Source: DATAUD01 sp035511075
Lineage (GTDB): Bacteria; Verrucomicrobiota; Verrucomicrobiia; Limisphaerales; Palsa-1400
Direction of reading: 5' to 3'
DNA: 64,000 nt
Assembly (NCBI GenBank): GCA_035511075.1
Contig: DATKFW010000131.1
Location: 62,001 to 126,000 of the forward strand
Numbering within the stretch: position 1 is the first letter of the stretch; each line of letters begins with the position of its first letter. The notes under the pieces were generated by a model that saw only the letters and a list, made by a program, of their open reading frames with translations, was not told where the DNA came from and did not search any database. This document shows, in pieces, positions 15,055 to 24,318 of the stretch. The position numbers and the translations under genes are program-made.

Positions 15055-16839
15055 TCAGGGCGGGGCGAGGCGGAAAAAGGATGCATCGGCGGTTGGGGTG
15101 ATTGAGACTTGGTAATAATCTCCGGCGAAGCCATTCGTCTGCGCGGCCGGTTTCCACCCGGTGGGGTCTGAGAGCTTGTGGTTGACCTGAAGCTGATACG
15201 CGGCCGGAGTGGTCGCCAGCCAGGTTAACTGCATGGTTTGGCCCACCGTCTGGACGTTGAGCGCGAGGTCCAATTTGGCGATCTCGGAAATCTGGAAGCT
15301 GGCAGTCGAGAAGAGCGTCTCCGCGGTAATTTTGTTAGTGCTGTCCGCGCCCACTACAGCGGACCCGGTAGTATTCGTGTTGGCGTAAAGAACGTCGCCG
15401 GAGTAAATTTGCAGATAATTGAGAGGGAAGTTGCTGCTGACAATTCCGTAATTGCTTCCGAGCGGCGTGCCGTCGAAATAGGCGGTCAAGACATTGAAAA
15501 TCGCCTGTTCCGGCGTGATGTTGCTGCAACTGCCAAATACCAAGGGGCATCCTTCCGTATCGGGATGTTCAGTGATCGTGGCCATCCCCATATCCCCGCC
15601 GACTTGCAACCCGGCCAGCACCCGGGACACGATGTTGCTTGTCCCCGGCAGCGGCGCGTCGCCGCTGCTGGTATTTTGCGCCAGCCACTTAATACCGTGG
15701 TCGCCGAGATCGCCGCCACCCAGGGCATGGAGATGTATTCCCGCCGCCGACATCCCGTCCGACTGAGCCGCCTTGGCGTTGTTTCCCCCGTGCTGCCGGT
15801 CTGCGAAGTAAGCCAGTATCGTCGTCTCGGCCGCGCAATCCATGATATTAGACTGGGCATTGGCGTTGTTGGTTGTTAATGCGCAATCCAGGCAGAAACC
15901 GGGAGGCACCGAGTAATTGGTGTAAGGAACTCCGTTTGAGAGAAAATTGGGGAGTCCGCTGCCGGTGGTGACGACCAGAGTCAAATTACTGAAGGCCGCG
16001 CCGTAAAGGTCGATGGCGTCCTCCCACGCTTTGATGAACAGAAAATCCGAGTTTGTGTATTCGGGATGATCGGGAAAATCTAATGCGATAATCGGGTTCC
16101 ACTTCAAATAATTCACGGGGTCATTGTCTTCATTGGGCAAGATCATTTCCGCCGAAGACGCGGTGGGCCCGGCGACGGTGACCGAGACCAGGAAGGGATT
16201 TGTTTCGTATCTCGCGGCAACCGCCCGAATGAAAGTAGCCCAGGCGTTAGTGTAGAAGGAGTTCCAAGGCAGCGGGAGCGGAATCACCGTTGGGTTCGCG
16301 AAGTCCTCCGCCTCCAGAAAGCTGGCCCAGGCGCAGTTGGTGGTGACATTCGTCGTCGTCACTCCCACCAGCGACAATTGCCCTTGTGAATTTGTCGTCA
16401 CAATCGAACCGTCCGAAGCCGTCAAAAACATCGGATCACAAGAACAGGTGTTGCTGAAAAACCATGGCGGCGAGTTGAATCCCGGGGTTATCTCAAGCTG
16501 GATCGTTTTCGGCGGGTTGGTCGCGTTGTTCGCGTTATAACATCCGACCGCGTTGGTAAGGTCATCCAGCAGCCGCCAATCGTTGCTCCCAACCAATGAA
16601 TCGGTTGGGGAATTTGTGGGGCTGAGATCGCTCCACTGAAAAACAGCCAAAATCCCTGCAATCGCGGAATTGGACAAAACGGCCGTGATGTTGTTTGTGA
16701 CTTTGACGTCAGAACCTTGCACGACGAGCCGGGCATAAATGCCCACCGGTTGTCGAGGCGGTCCAGTTTGCGCGAGGCCGAAGTTAGGCCCGCCAAGGGC
16801 GACCGACAAGGTTATGACTGACAGGAAAACACTTTTCAC
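15055..16839 (-). CDS. Large secreted protein of unknown function
   Basis: From a GTG at 16839 this is a 594-residue protein with a signal peptide (KSVFLSVITLSVALGG up to FGLAQ). A longer frame reaches an ATG at 17004, but the added 55 residues precede the signal stretch. The body has TIM-barrel-like hints (GIYARLVVQGSD, AGILAVFQWSDLSP, IQLEITPGFNSPPWFF, FLFIKAWEDAIDLYG) that recall glycoside-hydrolase-like proteins, but no catalytic pair can be named. The C-terminus (LQVNHKLSDPTGWKPA to FFRLAPP) matches the short terminal module found on many secreted proteins of this phylum. It is Asn/Thr-rich, as secreted proteins here tend to be. Function unknown. Confidence 0.65.
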   Translation of the reverse strand: MKSVFLSVITLSVALGGPNFGLAQTGPPRQPVGIYARLVVQGSDVKVTNNITAVLSNSAIAGILAVFQWSDLSPTNSPTDSLVGSNDWRLLDDLTNAVGCYNANNATNPPKTIQLEITPGFNSPPWFFSNTCSCDPMFLTASDGSIVTTNSQGQLSLVGVTTTNVTTNCAWASFLEAEDFANPTVIPLPLPWNSFYTNAWATFIRAVAARYETNPFLVSVTVAGPTASSAEMILPNEDNDPVNYLKWNPIIALDFPDHPEYTNSDFLFIKAWEDAIDLYGAAFSNLTLVVTTGSGLPNFLSNGVPYTNYSVPPGFCLDCALTTNNANAQSNIMDCAAETTILAYFADRQHGGNNAKAAQSDGMSAAGIHLHALGGGDLGDHGIKWLAQNTSSGDAPLPGTSNIVSRVLAGLQVGGDMGMATITEHPDTEGCPLVFGSCSNITPEQAIFNVLTAYFDGTPLGSNYGIVSSNFPLNYLQIYSGDVLYANTNTTGSAVVGADSTNKITAETLFSTASFQISEIAKLDLALNVQTVGQTMQLTWLATTPAAYQLQVNHKLSDPTGWKPAAQTNGFAGDYYQVSITPTADASFFRLAPP

Positions 16840-17039
16840 ACACCACAATCTGCGTGATGTTGAACGGGCGGAGGAGATTTGGCTGTAAGCCGCACTCACT
16901 TGCGCAAAATACTTTGGCAGCACGAGCCAGGCAAGTCGCGACTGCCTCAAATGCCTCGGTTCTTGGGGGATGCTTTGCGGCACAAGAGCCAGAATTGGCG
17001 GCACATATCAAGTTTCAGACGGTTGAGGCCAGACGTGCC

Positions 17040-17340
17040 GGGCCAAACGGATACGCCATGATTTCACAATCCGGCGCGAGAGGCTGGACGTGGCCGCCCA
17101 GTCGGATACGATTCATCGCATCGGCAATCTCCAGGACTTTGGTGCGAGTGCTGAACTTTTGCAGCGTGGTGTAGTGTGGCAATTGGTCCTGCAATCCCAA
17201 CTTCACAAATACGGGATGGGCGCGCTGGCTTGGATCGGGCCTCTGGCAAGTGGCGAAGCGGTTGTGCGTCAGCACCGTATGCGGCTGGGCGGCCACGTCT
17301 AGTTTCTCGCGTCGGTTTATGAAATGATGGCCGCATGTAC
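17040..17340 (-). pseudogene. Transposase N-terminal remnant (IS4/IS5-like)
   Basis: The minus-strand frame reads HPVFVKLGLQDQLPHYTTLQ followed by KFSTRTKVLEIADAMNRI. This resembles the N-terminal dimerisation region of DDE transposases of the IS4/IS5 kind, which carry a PHYTTLQKF-like segment. No catalytic DDE domain follows and no terminal inverted repeats were found, so this is a decayed fragment. The rest of the 555-base gap from 16840 to 17394 shows nothing further. Confidence 0.45.
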
Positions 17341-17394
17341 TACACTTACCGCGCCACTCCAGCGGTATAAGCCCAGCCAGGACATGAACCGACG

Positions 17395-18054
17395 TCAGTC
17401 CCCATCCCAATTATAGTTGTAAATTGCAGGCGGCTCATAGTTGCACGGCGGGGAACCTGGGTCGCCGTCCCAATAAACCCTCGTGAAATCCACGTGAGAA
17501 TCGACGAAGCTCAGGACGTTCCTTTCATCGGCAAGGTCTGGTTGGACGAGAGGGTGCCATGCCCCGCCAACAAACGCCGACACTTCACCGACCATGACTG
17601 CCCTGGTCGGATTCTTAATGCCGCTTGACTTTTGCCCCGTGATGCGAGGGATCGGACTTGAATCCGCTTCATAGCCGTTGAAGGTATAACTTGTGAACGC
17701 GTGATGTATCTGTGTGTGGAAAATTGGATCAGATGGGCAGACGAATATCTTTTCCCCTGGTGACGCCGGGCCAGCCAGCCCCAGATAACCTTTCACAAGT
17801 TGCTTATAGTACGCGCCGACTCCATTGGGATATGGATTGGGTTCCGGCAAGATCGGCAAAGAATCGGTCCAATCATCCGCGTAGAATTTTATGGCAAGGT
17901 TGACCTGTCTAAGATTGTTTACACAGGCGGTTCGCCGGCCATTCTCTTTTGCCTGGCTTAAAGCTGGGAGCAGGAGCGCGGCGAGGATTCCAATGATGGC
18001 AACGACCGCCAGCAGCTCAATCAAAGTGAATGCGCGCCTTGGGTTCATATCCAT
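17395..18054 (-). CDS. Type II secretion-like prepilin with H-X9-DG-type region
   Basis: This 219-residue protein has a classical type IV prepilin N-terminus, RRAFTLIELLAVVAIIGILA, with the Phe after a short basic leader and Glu at +5. It is followed by LLPALSQAKENGRRTACVNNLRQ. This head plus a Cys-rich body (FVCPSDPIFHTQ) and the late FVDSHVDFTRVYWDG segment place it with the abundant prepilin-like proteins of Verrucomicrobiota and Planctomycetota that carry an H-X9-DG region. It should be processed by prepilin peptidase and anchored at the inner membrane. It lies 96 bases after the sigma-factor-like gene in the same direction. Confidence 0.8.
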   Translation of the reverse strand: MDMNPRRAFTLIELLAVVAIIGILAALLLPALSQAKENGRRTACVNNLRQVNLAIKFYADDWTDSLPILPEPNPYPNGVGAYYKQLVKGYLGLAGPASPGEKIFVCPSDPIFHTQIHHAFTSYTFNGYEADSSPIPRITGQKSSGIKNPTRAVMVGEVSAFVGGAWHPLVQPDLADERNVLSFVDSHVDFTRVYWDGDPGSPPCNYEPPAIYNYNWDGD

Positions 18055-18150
18055 AATGCCTGCGAGATGAGAAAATCCGTCCGATTTATCTGGATGAAGG
18101 ACGTTCGCCCAGGTGCCTTTGCACTCGTTTGAGACCCATTGGCCGGTTTT

Positions 18151-19347
18151 TCATTGTTCCTTGATATCGACGCCGTACTTTCCGGCGTATTTCCAATCGT
18201 TCCCAATCTCTTGCATGTCCTGGACATCGTTTCCGACGCGCGGATGGCCGGGGTACGGTTGGACGAGCAAATGGAGGCGGACTTCGCTGTCGGATATAAA
18301 CTCTTTCTGAGTAAGTTGGTAGGCGACCCTGTGGTTGGCTTCCTCAATGAGACTCCGCCGAATTTCGTCGTCCGATTTCCCTTGTAGTTTCGACCTCAGG
18401 CGCTTCGCTTGCTCTGGGGTGCAAGCGTCCAAGGATCTCTCCAGGTTTCCCGTGCTCATCTCCCAAAGCAGCGATTTATACGCGGCTTCGGGTGTGGCGT
18501 AGCCGGCCAGGGCGAAAGCTGACGTTTTGGACGGCGCTTCGCCGACATTCGTCTGTGCGATGACTGTCTGTAACACGATGGTGGCGGCGCCAGTTGCCAG
18601 CAATGCGGCCACAACGCCAGCAAAGGCGGTTTTGAATTTTGTCCATGTCATAATTTTAATTGTTGCTTTGATGATGGTTAATGTTGAGGTCGTCACGTTT
18701 GCACCGTTGAGGGCGGCGACGGTGACGGAAGTCGCCAGCCCAATCTGGGCCGCTTGAACAGAGTTGGCCGAGACGGCTCCTGCGATTGCGGCAGCCGACA
18801 AGGTGATTCCCCGTTTCATGAAAAGTTTGCGCAATTTCTCAATCGCCCGGCTGACACGGCTTTTGGCCGTATTTTCGCTTACGCCCAAAGCGGCCCCGAC
18901 TTGTTTCAAATCCTTGCCTTCGAAAAATCTCAGGACAATCGCGCAATGATCCTTCTCGCCGAGCTGGGACATGGCAGCGTCCAACATTGGAGCGATTTGG
19001 GTCCAATCTCGGGATTGGGGTTCGTTTTGGTTTAAAATGGTTTCCATGCGCATTTCCTGTTCGCGCCTTTGGCGGCGGAGCTGGATTTTAACGGCATCGG
19101 CGGCCGCGTACTGGGCCGTGCGGCACAGCCACGCGGAGAGAATTGTCTTGGAATTGAGCGATCCTGCCTTGCGCGCCAGAATGATGAAAACCGCCTGAGT
19201 GATTTCCTCCGCCAGATGAATGTCATGAACCTGGCGCACGGCGACAGAATTGACCAGGTTGACATGCCGCGAAACCAGGGTGGCGAACGCCTGCTCGGAC
19301 CCACTCCGCGCATATTCCTGCACCAAGTCCATGTCGTCGGTCATCAT
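18151..19347 (-). CDS. ECF-like sigma factor fused to a membrane and extracytoplasmic tail
   Basis: From the ATG at 19347 the protein has 398 residues. The first 190 or so are an RNA polymerase sigma-70-type factor: region 2 with LVQEYARSGSEQAFATLVSR and AEEITQAVFIILARKAG, and region 4 with LKQVGAALGVSENTAKSRVS. The rest carries two hydrophobic stretches (ITLSAAAIAGAVSANS and FAGVVAALLATGAATIVLQ) and a soluble end (YATPEAAYKSLLWEMSTGN). So the sigma factor is tethered to the membrane with a domain probably outside the cytoplasm. The longer frame to 19440 adds 31 non-family residues. The fused tail may act as sensor or anti-sigma; that is inference. Confidence 0.8.
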   Translation of the reverse strand: MMTDDMDLVQEYARSGSEQAFATLVSRHVNLVNSVAVRQVHDIHLAEEITQAVFIILARKAGSLNSKTILSAWLCRTAQYAAADAVKIQLRRQRREQEMRMETILNQNEPQSRDWTQIAPMLDAAMSQLGEKDHCAIVLRFFEGKDLKQVGAALGVSENTAKSRVSRAIEKLRKLFMKRGITLSAAAIAGAVSANSVQAAQIGLATSVTVAALNGANVTTSTLTIIKATIKIMTWTKFKTAFAGVVAALLATGAATIVLQTVIAQTNVGEAPSKTSAFALAGYATPEAAYKSLLWEMSTGNLERSLDACTPEQAKRLRSKLQGKSDDEIRRSLIEEANHRVAYQLTQKEFISDSEVRLHLLVQPYPGHPRVGNDVQDMQEIGNDWKYAGKYGVDIKEQ

Positions 19348-19516
19348 CTCACCAATATATGGACACCGATCCGAAAAAGGTACAAACAATATTCGGCCGC
19401 TGATGAATCGATGAATCAAAAGGGTTGCCGACAAAGCCACCCAAATTGATCCTGTGGCGAAAATAATGTGCCAAAGGGTTTACGTTAGTTGTGCATGCCG
19501 GAATCTGAGATAGCGC

Positions 19517-19576
19517 GTATTAGGGCCTTTTTCAGGGCTTTTTTCCCTTGCCTAGAGGCTGGCGGAACCCTAATAC
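19517..19576. promoter_or_regulatory. Inverted repeat upstream of the GloVer gene
   Basis: Perfect 9-base arms GTATTAGGG (19517-19525) and CCCTAATAC (19568-19576) are separated by 42 bases containing two T-rich runs. It lies 45 bases before the ATG of the GloVer protein and could be an operator or the footprint of a small element. Function is not shown. Confidence 0.3.
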
Positions 19577-19620
19577 TGCGTGTCAACGCAACGGAAAGCT
19601 GGGAATAGTTCCTTTCAATC

Positions 19621-22158
19621 ATGAGAACAAAACCAATTCTTACGGCTCTGTTCATCCGAATGCCCCTGGCCGCTGTCCTTATGCTGCCCGCTTTGGGAGC
19701 ACAGGCGGGCGTGGTTTTTACGATCCTTCATTCATTCCAGGATTTCCCCAATGGGGCAAATCCTTATGCCGGGCTGGTGCAAGGCAGCGATGGTAATTTT
19801 TATGGGACCACGTACTACGGCGGCACCAATGGCGGCAATGGCGCCGTGTTCCAAATCAGCAGTAATGGGACTTTCACCAGTTTGTATTCCTTCACCGGCG
19901 GCAATGACGGCGCAAATCCTCAGGCCGCGCTGATGCAGGGCAGCGACGGCAGTTTCTATGGCACGACTTCCGAAGGCGGCACCAACGGCGAGGGAACCGT
20001 ATTCCAAATGAGTGCCGATGGCGCTCTGACCAGTTTGTATTCCTTTACCAACGGCGTTGATGGCGCAAATCCGCAGGCCGGGCTGGTGCAGGGCAGCGAC
20101 GGCAATTTTTACGGCACGACTTACGGCGGCGGCGCCAACGGTTGGGGCACGGTCTTCAAAATCAGCACCAGCGGAAATCTGACCAGTTTGTATTCTTTCA
20201 CCGGCGGCAACGATGGAGGATATCCCCTGGCCACGCTGGTGCAGGGCGGCGACGGCAATTTCTATGGCACCACTGAAGTAGAAGGCACCAACGGCTACGG
20301 CACCGTGTTCAAAATGGGCACCAATGGGGCGCTGACGACGCTCTATGCCTTCGGCGCAGTCACTAATGTGGACGGTGAGCCGCTGGATGGCGCAAGCCCC
20401 GAAGCCGGCCTGGCGCTGGGCAGCGACGGCAATTTCTATGGCACGACTTACGGAGGCGGAAGCAGTTTTTTCGGCTGGGGCACCGTGTTCAAAATCAGCA
20501 CCAAGGGTGCCCTGACCACCTTGTACTCCTTCGGCACCCTTCTTGACGGGGGTGGCTACCCGCTTGACGGCGCCTATCCAGAGGGCAGCCTGGTGCTTGG
20601 CGGCGACGGCAATCTCTATGGCACGACTTCCTCCGGCGGCACCAACGACTATGATGGCACCGTGTTTCAAATGACCACCGATGGGGCGCTGATCAGTTCG
20701 TATTCCTTCACCGGCACTCATGGCGCAAATCCGCTGGCCGGGCTGGTCCAGGGCAGCGACGGCAATCTCCATGGCACGACTTACCACGGCGGCGCCATCG
20801 GCAACGGCACCGTGTTCCAAATCAGCGCCAAGGGGGCGCTGACCGGTTCGTATTCCTTCACGGGCGCCTTGGATGGCGCAAATCCCGATGCCGCAATGAC
20901 GCAGGGAAGCGACGGCAATTTCTATGGGACGACTTTCGCGGGCGGCGCGTCCGGCGAGGGCACCGTGTTTCGAATGAGCGCCGCTGGGGCGCTGACCAGT
21001 TTGTATTCCTTCACCGGGGGCGATGACGGAGGAAATCCCCAGAGCGACCTGGTGCAGGACAGCAACGGAAACTTCTATGGCACGACTCGTTCTGGCGGCA
21101 CGGAAGACTCCGGCACCGTCTTCCAAGTCAGCACCGCTGGCGCGCTGACCAATTTGTATTCCTTCGTGGGAGTCGGCGAATATGGCGCAAGTCCCCTTGC
21201 CGGGCTGGCGCTGGGCCGCGACGGCAATTTCTACGGCACGACTGCCGACGGCGGCGATAGCGACTTGGGCACCGTCTTCCAAATCAGCACGAATGCGGCG
21301 CAGTTCAGTTCGTATTCCATTATTGACACCAATGATGGCGCGAGTCCCCAGGCCGGACTGGTGCTGGCCAGCGACGGCAACTTCTATGGCACGACTTACG
21401 CATACGGCACAAACGGCTTTGGCACCGTGTTTCGAGTCAGCGCCTCCGGAGCGCTGACCGGTATGTATTCATTCACCAACGGCGTTGATGGCGCAAATCC
21501 CGAGGCCGGGCTGGTGCAGGGCGCCGACGGCTATCTTTACGGCACGACGGTCTATGGCGGCACGAATAACGATGGCACCGTTTTCAAAATCAGCACCAAT
21601 GGCGTGCCGGCGGCTTTTTATGATTTCGGCACGGTCACCGATACAAATGGAGACCCGCTGGATGGCGCAAATCCCGAGGCCGGACTGGTGCAGGGTGCCG
21701 ACGGCAATTTTTACGGCACGACTTACGGCGGCGGCGCCTACGGCTGGGGCACGCTCTTCAAAATCAGCACGAGCGGAAATCTGACCAGTTTGTATTCCTT
21801 CTCCGGCGGCAATGATGGCGCATATCCCCAGGCCGGGCTGGTGCAAGGCTCCGACGGCAGTTTCTATGGCACGACACTCAACGGCGGACTGGGCGGATCC
21901 GGGATCGTTTTCCGTCTAAGCTTGGCTGGGTCGACGGCGCCGGAATTCCAATCGGTGACCCTGAACAAAACCACGCTCAGTCTGACTTGGAGCGCGGAGC
22001 CCGGAGCGATGTATCAGTTGCAGTACAATTCCCGCTTGAGTTCGAACGGCTGGAGCAACCTTGGAGGCACCTTGACCGCGGCCGGAGTGACGCTCAACAC
22101 CACCGACTCCATCACGAACACCCCGCAACGGTTTTATCGGGTGTTGCTCCTGCCGTAG
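19621..22158 (+). CDS. GloVer tandem-repeat secreted protein
   Basis: This 845-residue protein has a signal peptide (TALFIRMPLAAVLMLPALGAQA) followed by about 14 copies of a repeat of roughly 45-65 residues. The consensus is LVQGSDGNFYGTTYxGGxNGxGTVFKIxxxGxLTxLYSF. Fourteen YGTT/HGTT motifs can be counted. The repeat is characteristic of the GloVer (TIGR03803-like) family, abundant in Verrucomicrobiota, and is expected to fold as a beta-propeller-like or solenoid surface. The end (MYQLQYNSRLSSNGWSNLGG to RFYRVLLLP) is the same kind of C-terminal module seen in the 15055-16839 protein. Role unknown; probably exported. Confidence 0.88.
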   Translation: MRTKPILTALFIRMPLAAVLMLPALGAQAGVVFTILHSFQDFPNGANPYAGLVQGSDGNFYGTTYYGGTNGGNGAVFQISSNGTFTSLYSFTGGNDGANPQAALMQGSDGSFYGTTSEGGTNGEGTVFQMSADGALTSLYSFTNGVDGANPQAGLVQGSDGNFYGTTYGGGANGWGTVFKISTSGNLTSLYSFTGGNDGGYPLATLVQGGDGNFYGTTEVEGTNGYGTVFKMGTNGALTTLYAFGAVTNVDGEPLDGASPEAGLALGSDGNFYGTTYGGGSSFFGWGTVFKISTKGALTTLYSFGTLLDGGGYPLDGAYPEGSLVLGGDGNLYGTTSSGGTNDYDGTVFQMTTDGALISSYSFTGTHGANPLAGLVQGSDGNLHGTTYHGGAIGNGTVFQISAKGALTGSYSFTGALDGANPDAAMTQGSDGNFYGTTFAGGASGEGTVFRMSAAGALTSLYSFTGGDDGGNPQSDLVQDSNGNFYGTTRSGGTEDSGTVFQVSTAGALTNLYSFVGVGEYGASPLAGLALGRDGNFYGTTADGGDSDLGTVFQISTNAAQFSSYSIIDTNDGASPQAGLVLASDGNFYGTTYAYGTNGFGTVFRVSASGALTGMYSFTNGVDGANPEAGLVQGADGYLYGTTVYGGTNNDGTVFKISTNGVPAAFYDFGTVTDTNGDPLDGANPEAGLVQGADGNFYGTTYGGGAYGWGTLFKISTSGNLTSLYSFSGGNDGAYPQAGLVQGSDGSFYGTTLNGGLGGSGIVFRLSLAGSTAPEFQSVTLNKTTLSLTWSAEPGAMYQLQYNSRLSSNGWSNLGGTLTAAGVTLNTTDSITNTPQRFYRVLLLP

Positions 22159-22449
22159 GTATTCTTCAGAACGAATCAAATTTACGGCTATTCAAAAAAG
22201 ATTTCTACAAAGCAAGCTGTGTTCAAATCCATGTTCTAGCGCGGAATGGAGCAGCCGAGACAGTGAATTGAACCACTCACTGGAGGCGGATGAAAATGCG
22301 AAGCTTTGGGCAACCTGCTCAAGTGCGGATGCCTCCCCTATAGGGATTAACGTGCGGTTCCCCGGCGACTCTTCGCGCCGGGCCGTCAGGTATTGAACAT
22401 CGTGCAGCATTTCCTTTGGCGCACGGACGTATTTGAAGAGCTTTCTTCT
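22159..22449. other. Intergenic region without a supported gene
   Basis: About 290 bases between the GloVer gene and the decayed hicBA remnant. Short frames on both strands show no recognisable motif. Confidence 0.45.
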
Positions 22450-22543
22450 GAACGTCCAAAGATCGTGGACGCCGCGCACTCAAAAAGCACGACGAGCCGG
22501 TGCCGTTGCCGATTTCCGAAGAAGTAGTTGAAATACTTGCATG
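22450..22543 (+). pseudogene. Decayed HicB-like antitoxin C-terminus
   Basis: The frame reads ALKKHDEPVPLPISEEVVEI and then LA before a TGA that overlaps the ATG of the HicA-like remnant. An EPVP-type end is common in HicB antitoxins. Upstream in this frame a stop appears within about 20 codons, and no HicB N-terminus is visible. It is therefore only the tail of a former gene. The ATGA overlap with the following remnant fits a hicBA operon. Confidence 0.4.
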
Positions 22544-22758
22544 AGCAAGGTGCCGTCCAGCTCTGGCAGGATGCAATCAAAGCCTTCAAGAAGGTCGGAT
22601 AGGAAGTGGATCACCAAACGGGAAGCGATATTATTTTGCGTCATCCCACGATGCGCCGCCTCACAGTGCCCAACCATCGGGAGTTGGCAAAAGGAACGTT
22701 GCGCGCTCTCATTCGCGAGGCGGGTTTAACGAAAGAGCAATTCATCGAGTTGACGTGA
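22541..22758 (+). pseudogene. Inactivated HicA-like mRNA interferase toxin
   Basis: The product starts MSKVPSSSGR in one frame, then continues in the next frame as DAIKAFKKVG, an in-frame TAG, and EVDHQTGSDIILRHPTMRRL. It ends VPNHRELAKGTLRALIREAG followed by LTKEQFIELT. This matches the whole length of HicA toxins, including the catalytic-His region (GSDIILRHP, with Asp where His is usual) and the RGTLRAIIRQAG-like end. A frameshift near residue 10 and a stop near residue 20 show it is dead. Confidence 0.6.
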
Positions 22759-22957
22759 ATCGTTATTAATACCGCAAAAGTTGCTGCTTGACAGCCTCTG
22801 ACCTGTCCGCCAAGATCGCAGTTCAGCGTGAGCGGCACCCGCAACCAATTCTCCGCTGGGCGCGCAACCCGGCAGGGTGGCAAAAAGCAATTTTGTGTCA
22901 GCCTATTTGCAAGACGACCTGCACAAATTCTAATACCGAAAATAAAACCTAAACATC

Positions 22958-23728
22958 ATGAAAAAACGTAATATTTGGACAATCATATTGGCGCTCGCGA
23001 CCGCGTCGATGCTAGCGGCTGATGCGCCATCCTTCAGCGGGTCATGGAAGCTGAATATGACGAAAAGCCAGATCAACGGTCAAACGATGACATTGGAAAA
23101 GACGGCATCGGGCCTAATGCACTTCGACAGCGAGGGTTTTGGCTATGATTTTGACCTGGCGGGAAATCAATTCCCGACGCCGGATGGGGGAACCGCAGCG
23201 TGGGTGGAGACGTCCGCGACAAATTGGGAAGGCACAAATTGGATGAGTGGAAAGGTAATCGGAACGTACAGCATGTCGCTGACTGGAGACTCGATTACCT
23301 TCTCGATGAAACTGAAAAAGGGAGATGGTAGTGTTGTTGAGCAGACCGCGACGGAGACGCGTGTCTCAGGAGGACCAGGTTTTCTCGGCAAGTGGAAGTC
23401 AACCGAGATGAAGGGCGCCCCGACCAGCGTTGAAATCGCGGTCAAGGGCCGGAGAGGCATCACGATCAAGTATCCGGAGTTTCACCAGGTGTGCAAGGGG
23501 AGATTCGATGCGAAAGAATACCCCGTAACGGAAGCCGGCCGGGTTTCGAAATTCACCATCGTGTTCGAGAGAACCGGCCCGAACGCATTCAAGATGACGA
23601 CGAACCTCAGCGGGAAGCCGTTCTATGTCGATGTGCTCACCTTATCCTCTGACGGCCAAACGCTGACCGACGACGGAAATGCTGTTTCGGTGGACGAACC
23701 AGTGAAGTCTGTGTACGACAGGCAGTGA
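22958..23728 (+). CDS. Secreted lipocalin-like protein
   Basis: This 256-residue protein has a signal peptide (IWTIILALATASMLAADA) followed by FSGSWKLNMTKSQINGQTM. This opening is common in small exported proteins predicted to fold as lipocalin-like beta barrels. A second similar stretch begins FLGKWKSTEMKGAPTSVEIA, so the protein may contain two such halves. No enzymatic motif is seen. It stands alone, with decayed DNA on the left and 296 bases without a gene on the right. Confidence 0.65.
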   Translation: MKKRNIWTIILALATASMLAADAPSFSGSWKLNMTKSQINGQTMTLEKTASGLMHFDSEGFGYDFDLAGNQFPTPDGGTAAWVETSATNWEGTNWMSGKVIGTYSMSLTGDSITFSMKLKKGDGSVVEQTATETRVSGGPGFLGKWKSTEMKGAPTSVEIAVKGRRGITIKYPEFHQVCKGRFDAKEYPVTEAGRVSKFTIVFERTGPNAFKMTTNLSGKPFYVDVLTLSSDGQTLTDDGNAVSVDEPVKSVYDRQ

Positions 23729-24024
23729 CGGGTACTTCGCGCGCGCGACCACAATTTTACGAGCGAAACGAATTGATATTGTCTGTTGGCGGACGTTGAG
23801 GAGTTCGCGCCGATTTGGGAGAATCAGCAAAGGGCTGGTCACCATTCAACGCCGGTTGCGCTCTTGCTCTGTAATCTCGCCATCGTCGCCACCTCCACCG
23901 AATAACCAGCGAGGCTATAGCGGTTCAATTAAATCTGTAACCGCTCGTCGGCGAGACGCCCGCGATCCCCGAAACCGAAGTCCAATGGCTACACTTCTGC
24001 TTGAAATGCTGTATTGTGAGAATG
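23729..24024. other. Intergenic region without a supported gene
   Basis: About 296 bases between the lipocalin-like gene and the convergent toxin gene. Frames here lack recognisable motifs and no clear terminator was identified. Confidence 0.45.
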
Positions 24025-24318
24025 TCACTTGCGGCGGTGCTGCCAATAGTCCGGGTCACGATGAAGGTGTTTCACCGCCCAAATCACGACGACGTCACCT
24101 TCGATTGTGTAATAAATGCCGTATGGAAAGCGGCGGATGAGATAACGCCTGACATCGTCCTCGAGCACGCGCCAAACCTCAGGGCCATTGAGAATGGCTC
24201 CGATACCCGCTTCAACTTCATCGACAAAGGCGTTACCCAGTCCGGGGACCTGTTGGTTGTAATAGCGGCCAGCCGCGATGAATTCGGCCAATGCTTCCTC
24301 AACGAAGCGGTGATTCAT
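24025..24318 (-). CDS. ParE/RelE-family toxin
   Basis: This 97-residue protein fits the ParE/RelE superfamily. It has the early helix VEEALAEFIAAGRYYNQQVP, the strand-helix FVDEVEAGIGAILNGPEVW, and the terminal strands RRYLIRRFPYGIYYTIEGDV and VVIWAVKHLHRDPDYW. Its start overlaps the stop of the upstream antitoxin gene by 4 bases, the usual coupling for such pairs. In the family these toxins attack gyrase or ribosome-bound mRNA; which applies here cannot be told. Confidence 0.82.
   Translation of the reverse strand: MNHRFVEEALAEFIAAGRYYNQQVPGLGNAFVDEVEAGIGAILNGPEVWRVLEDDVRRYLIRRFPYGIYYTIEGDVVVIWAVKHLHRDPDYWQHRRK

Noticed and set aside
19732..21282. 516-codon minus-strand frame opposite the GloVer gene
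   Set aside because: It is a mirror of the tandem repeats on the plus strand; the sense strand has a signal peptide and family repeat, the antisense does not.
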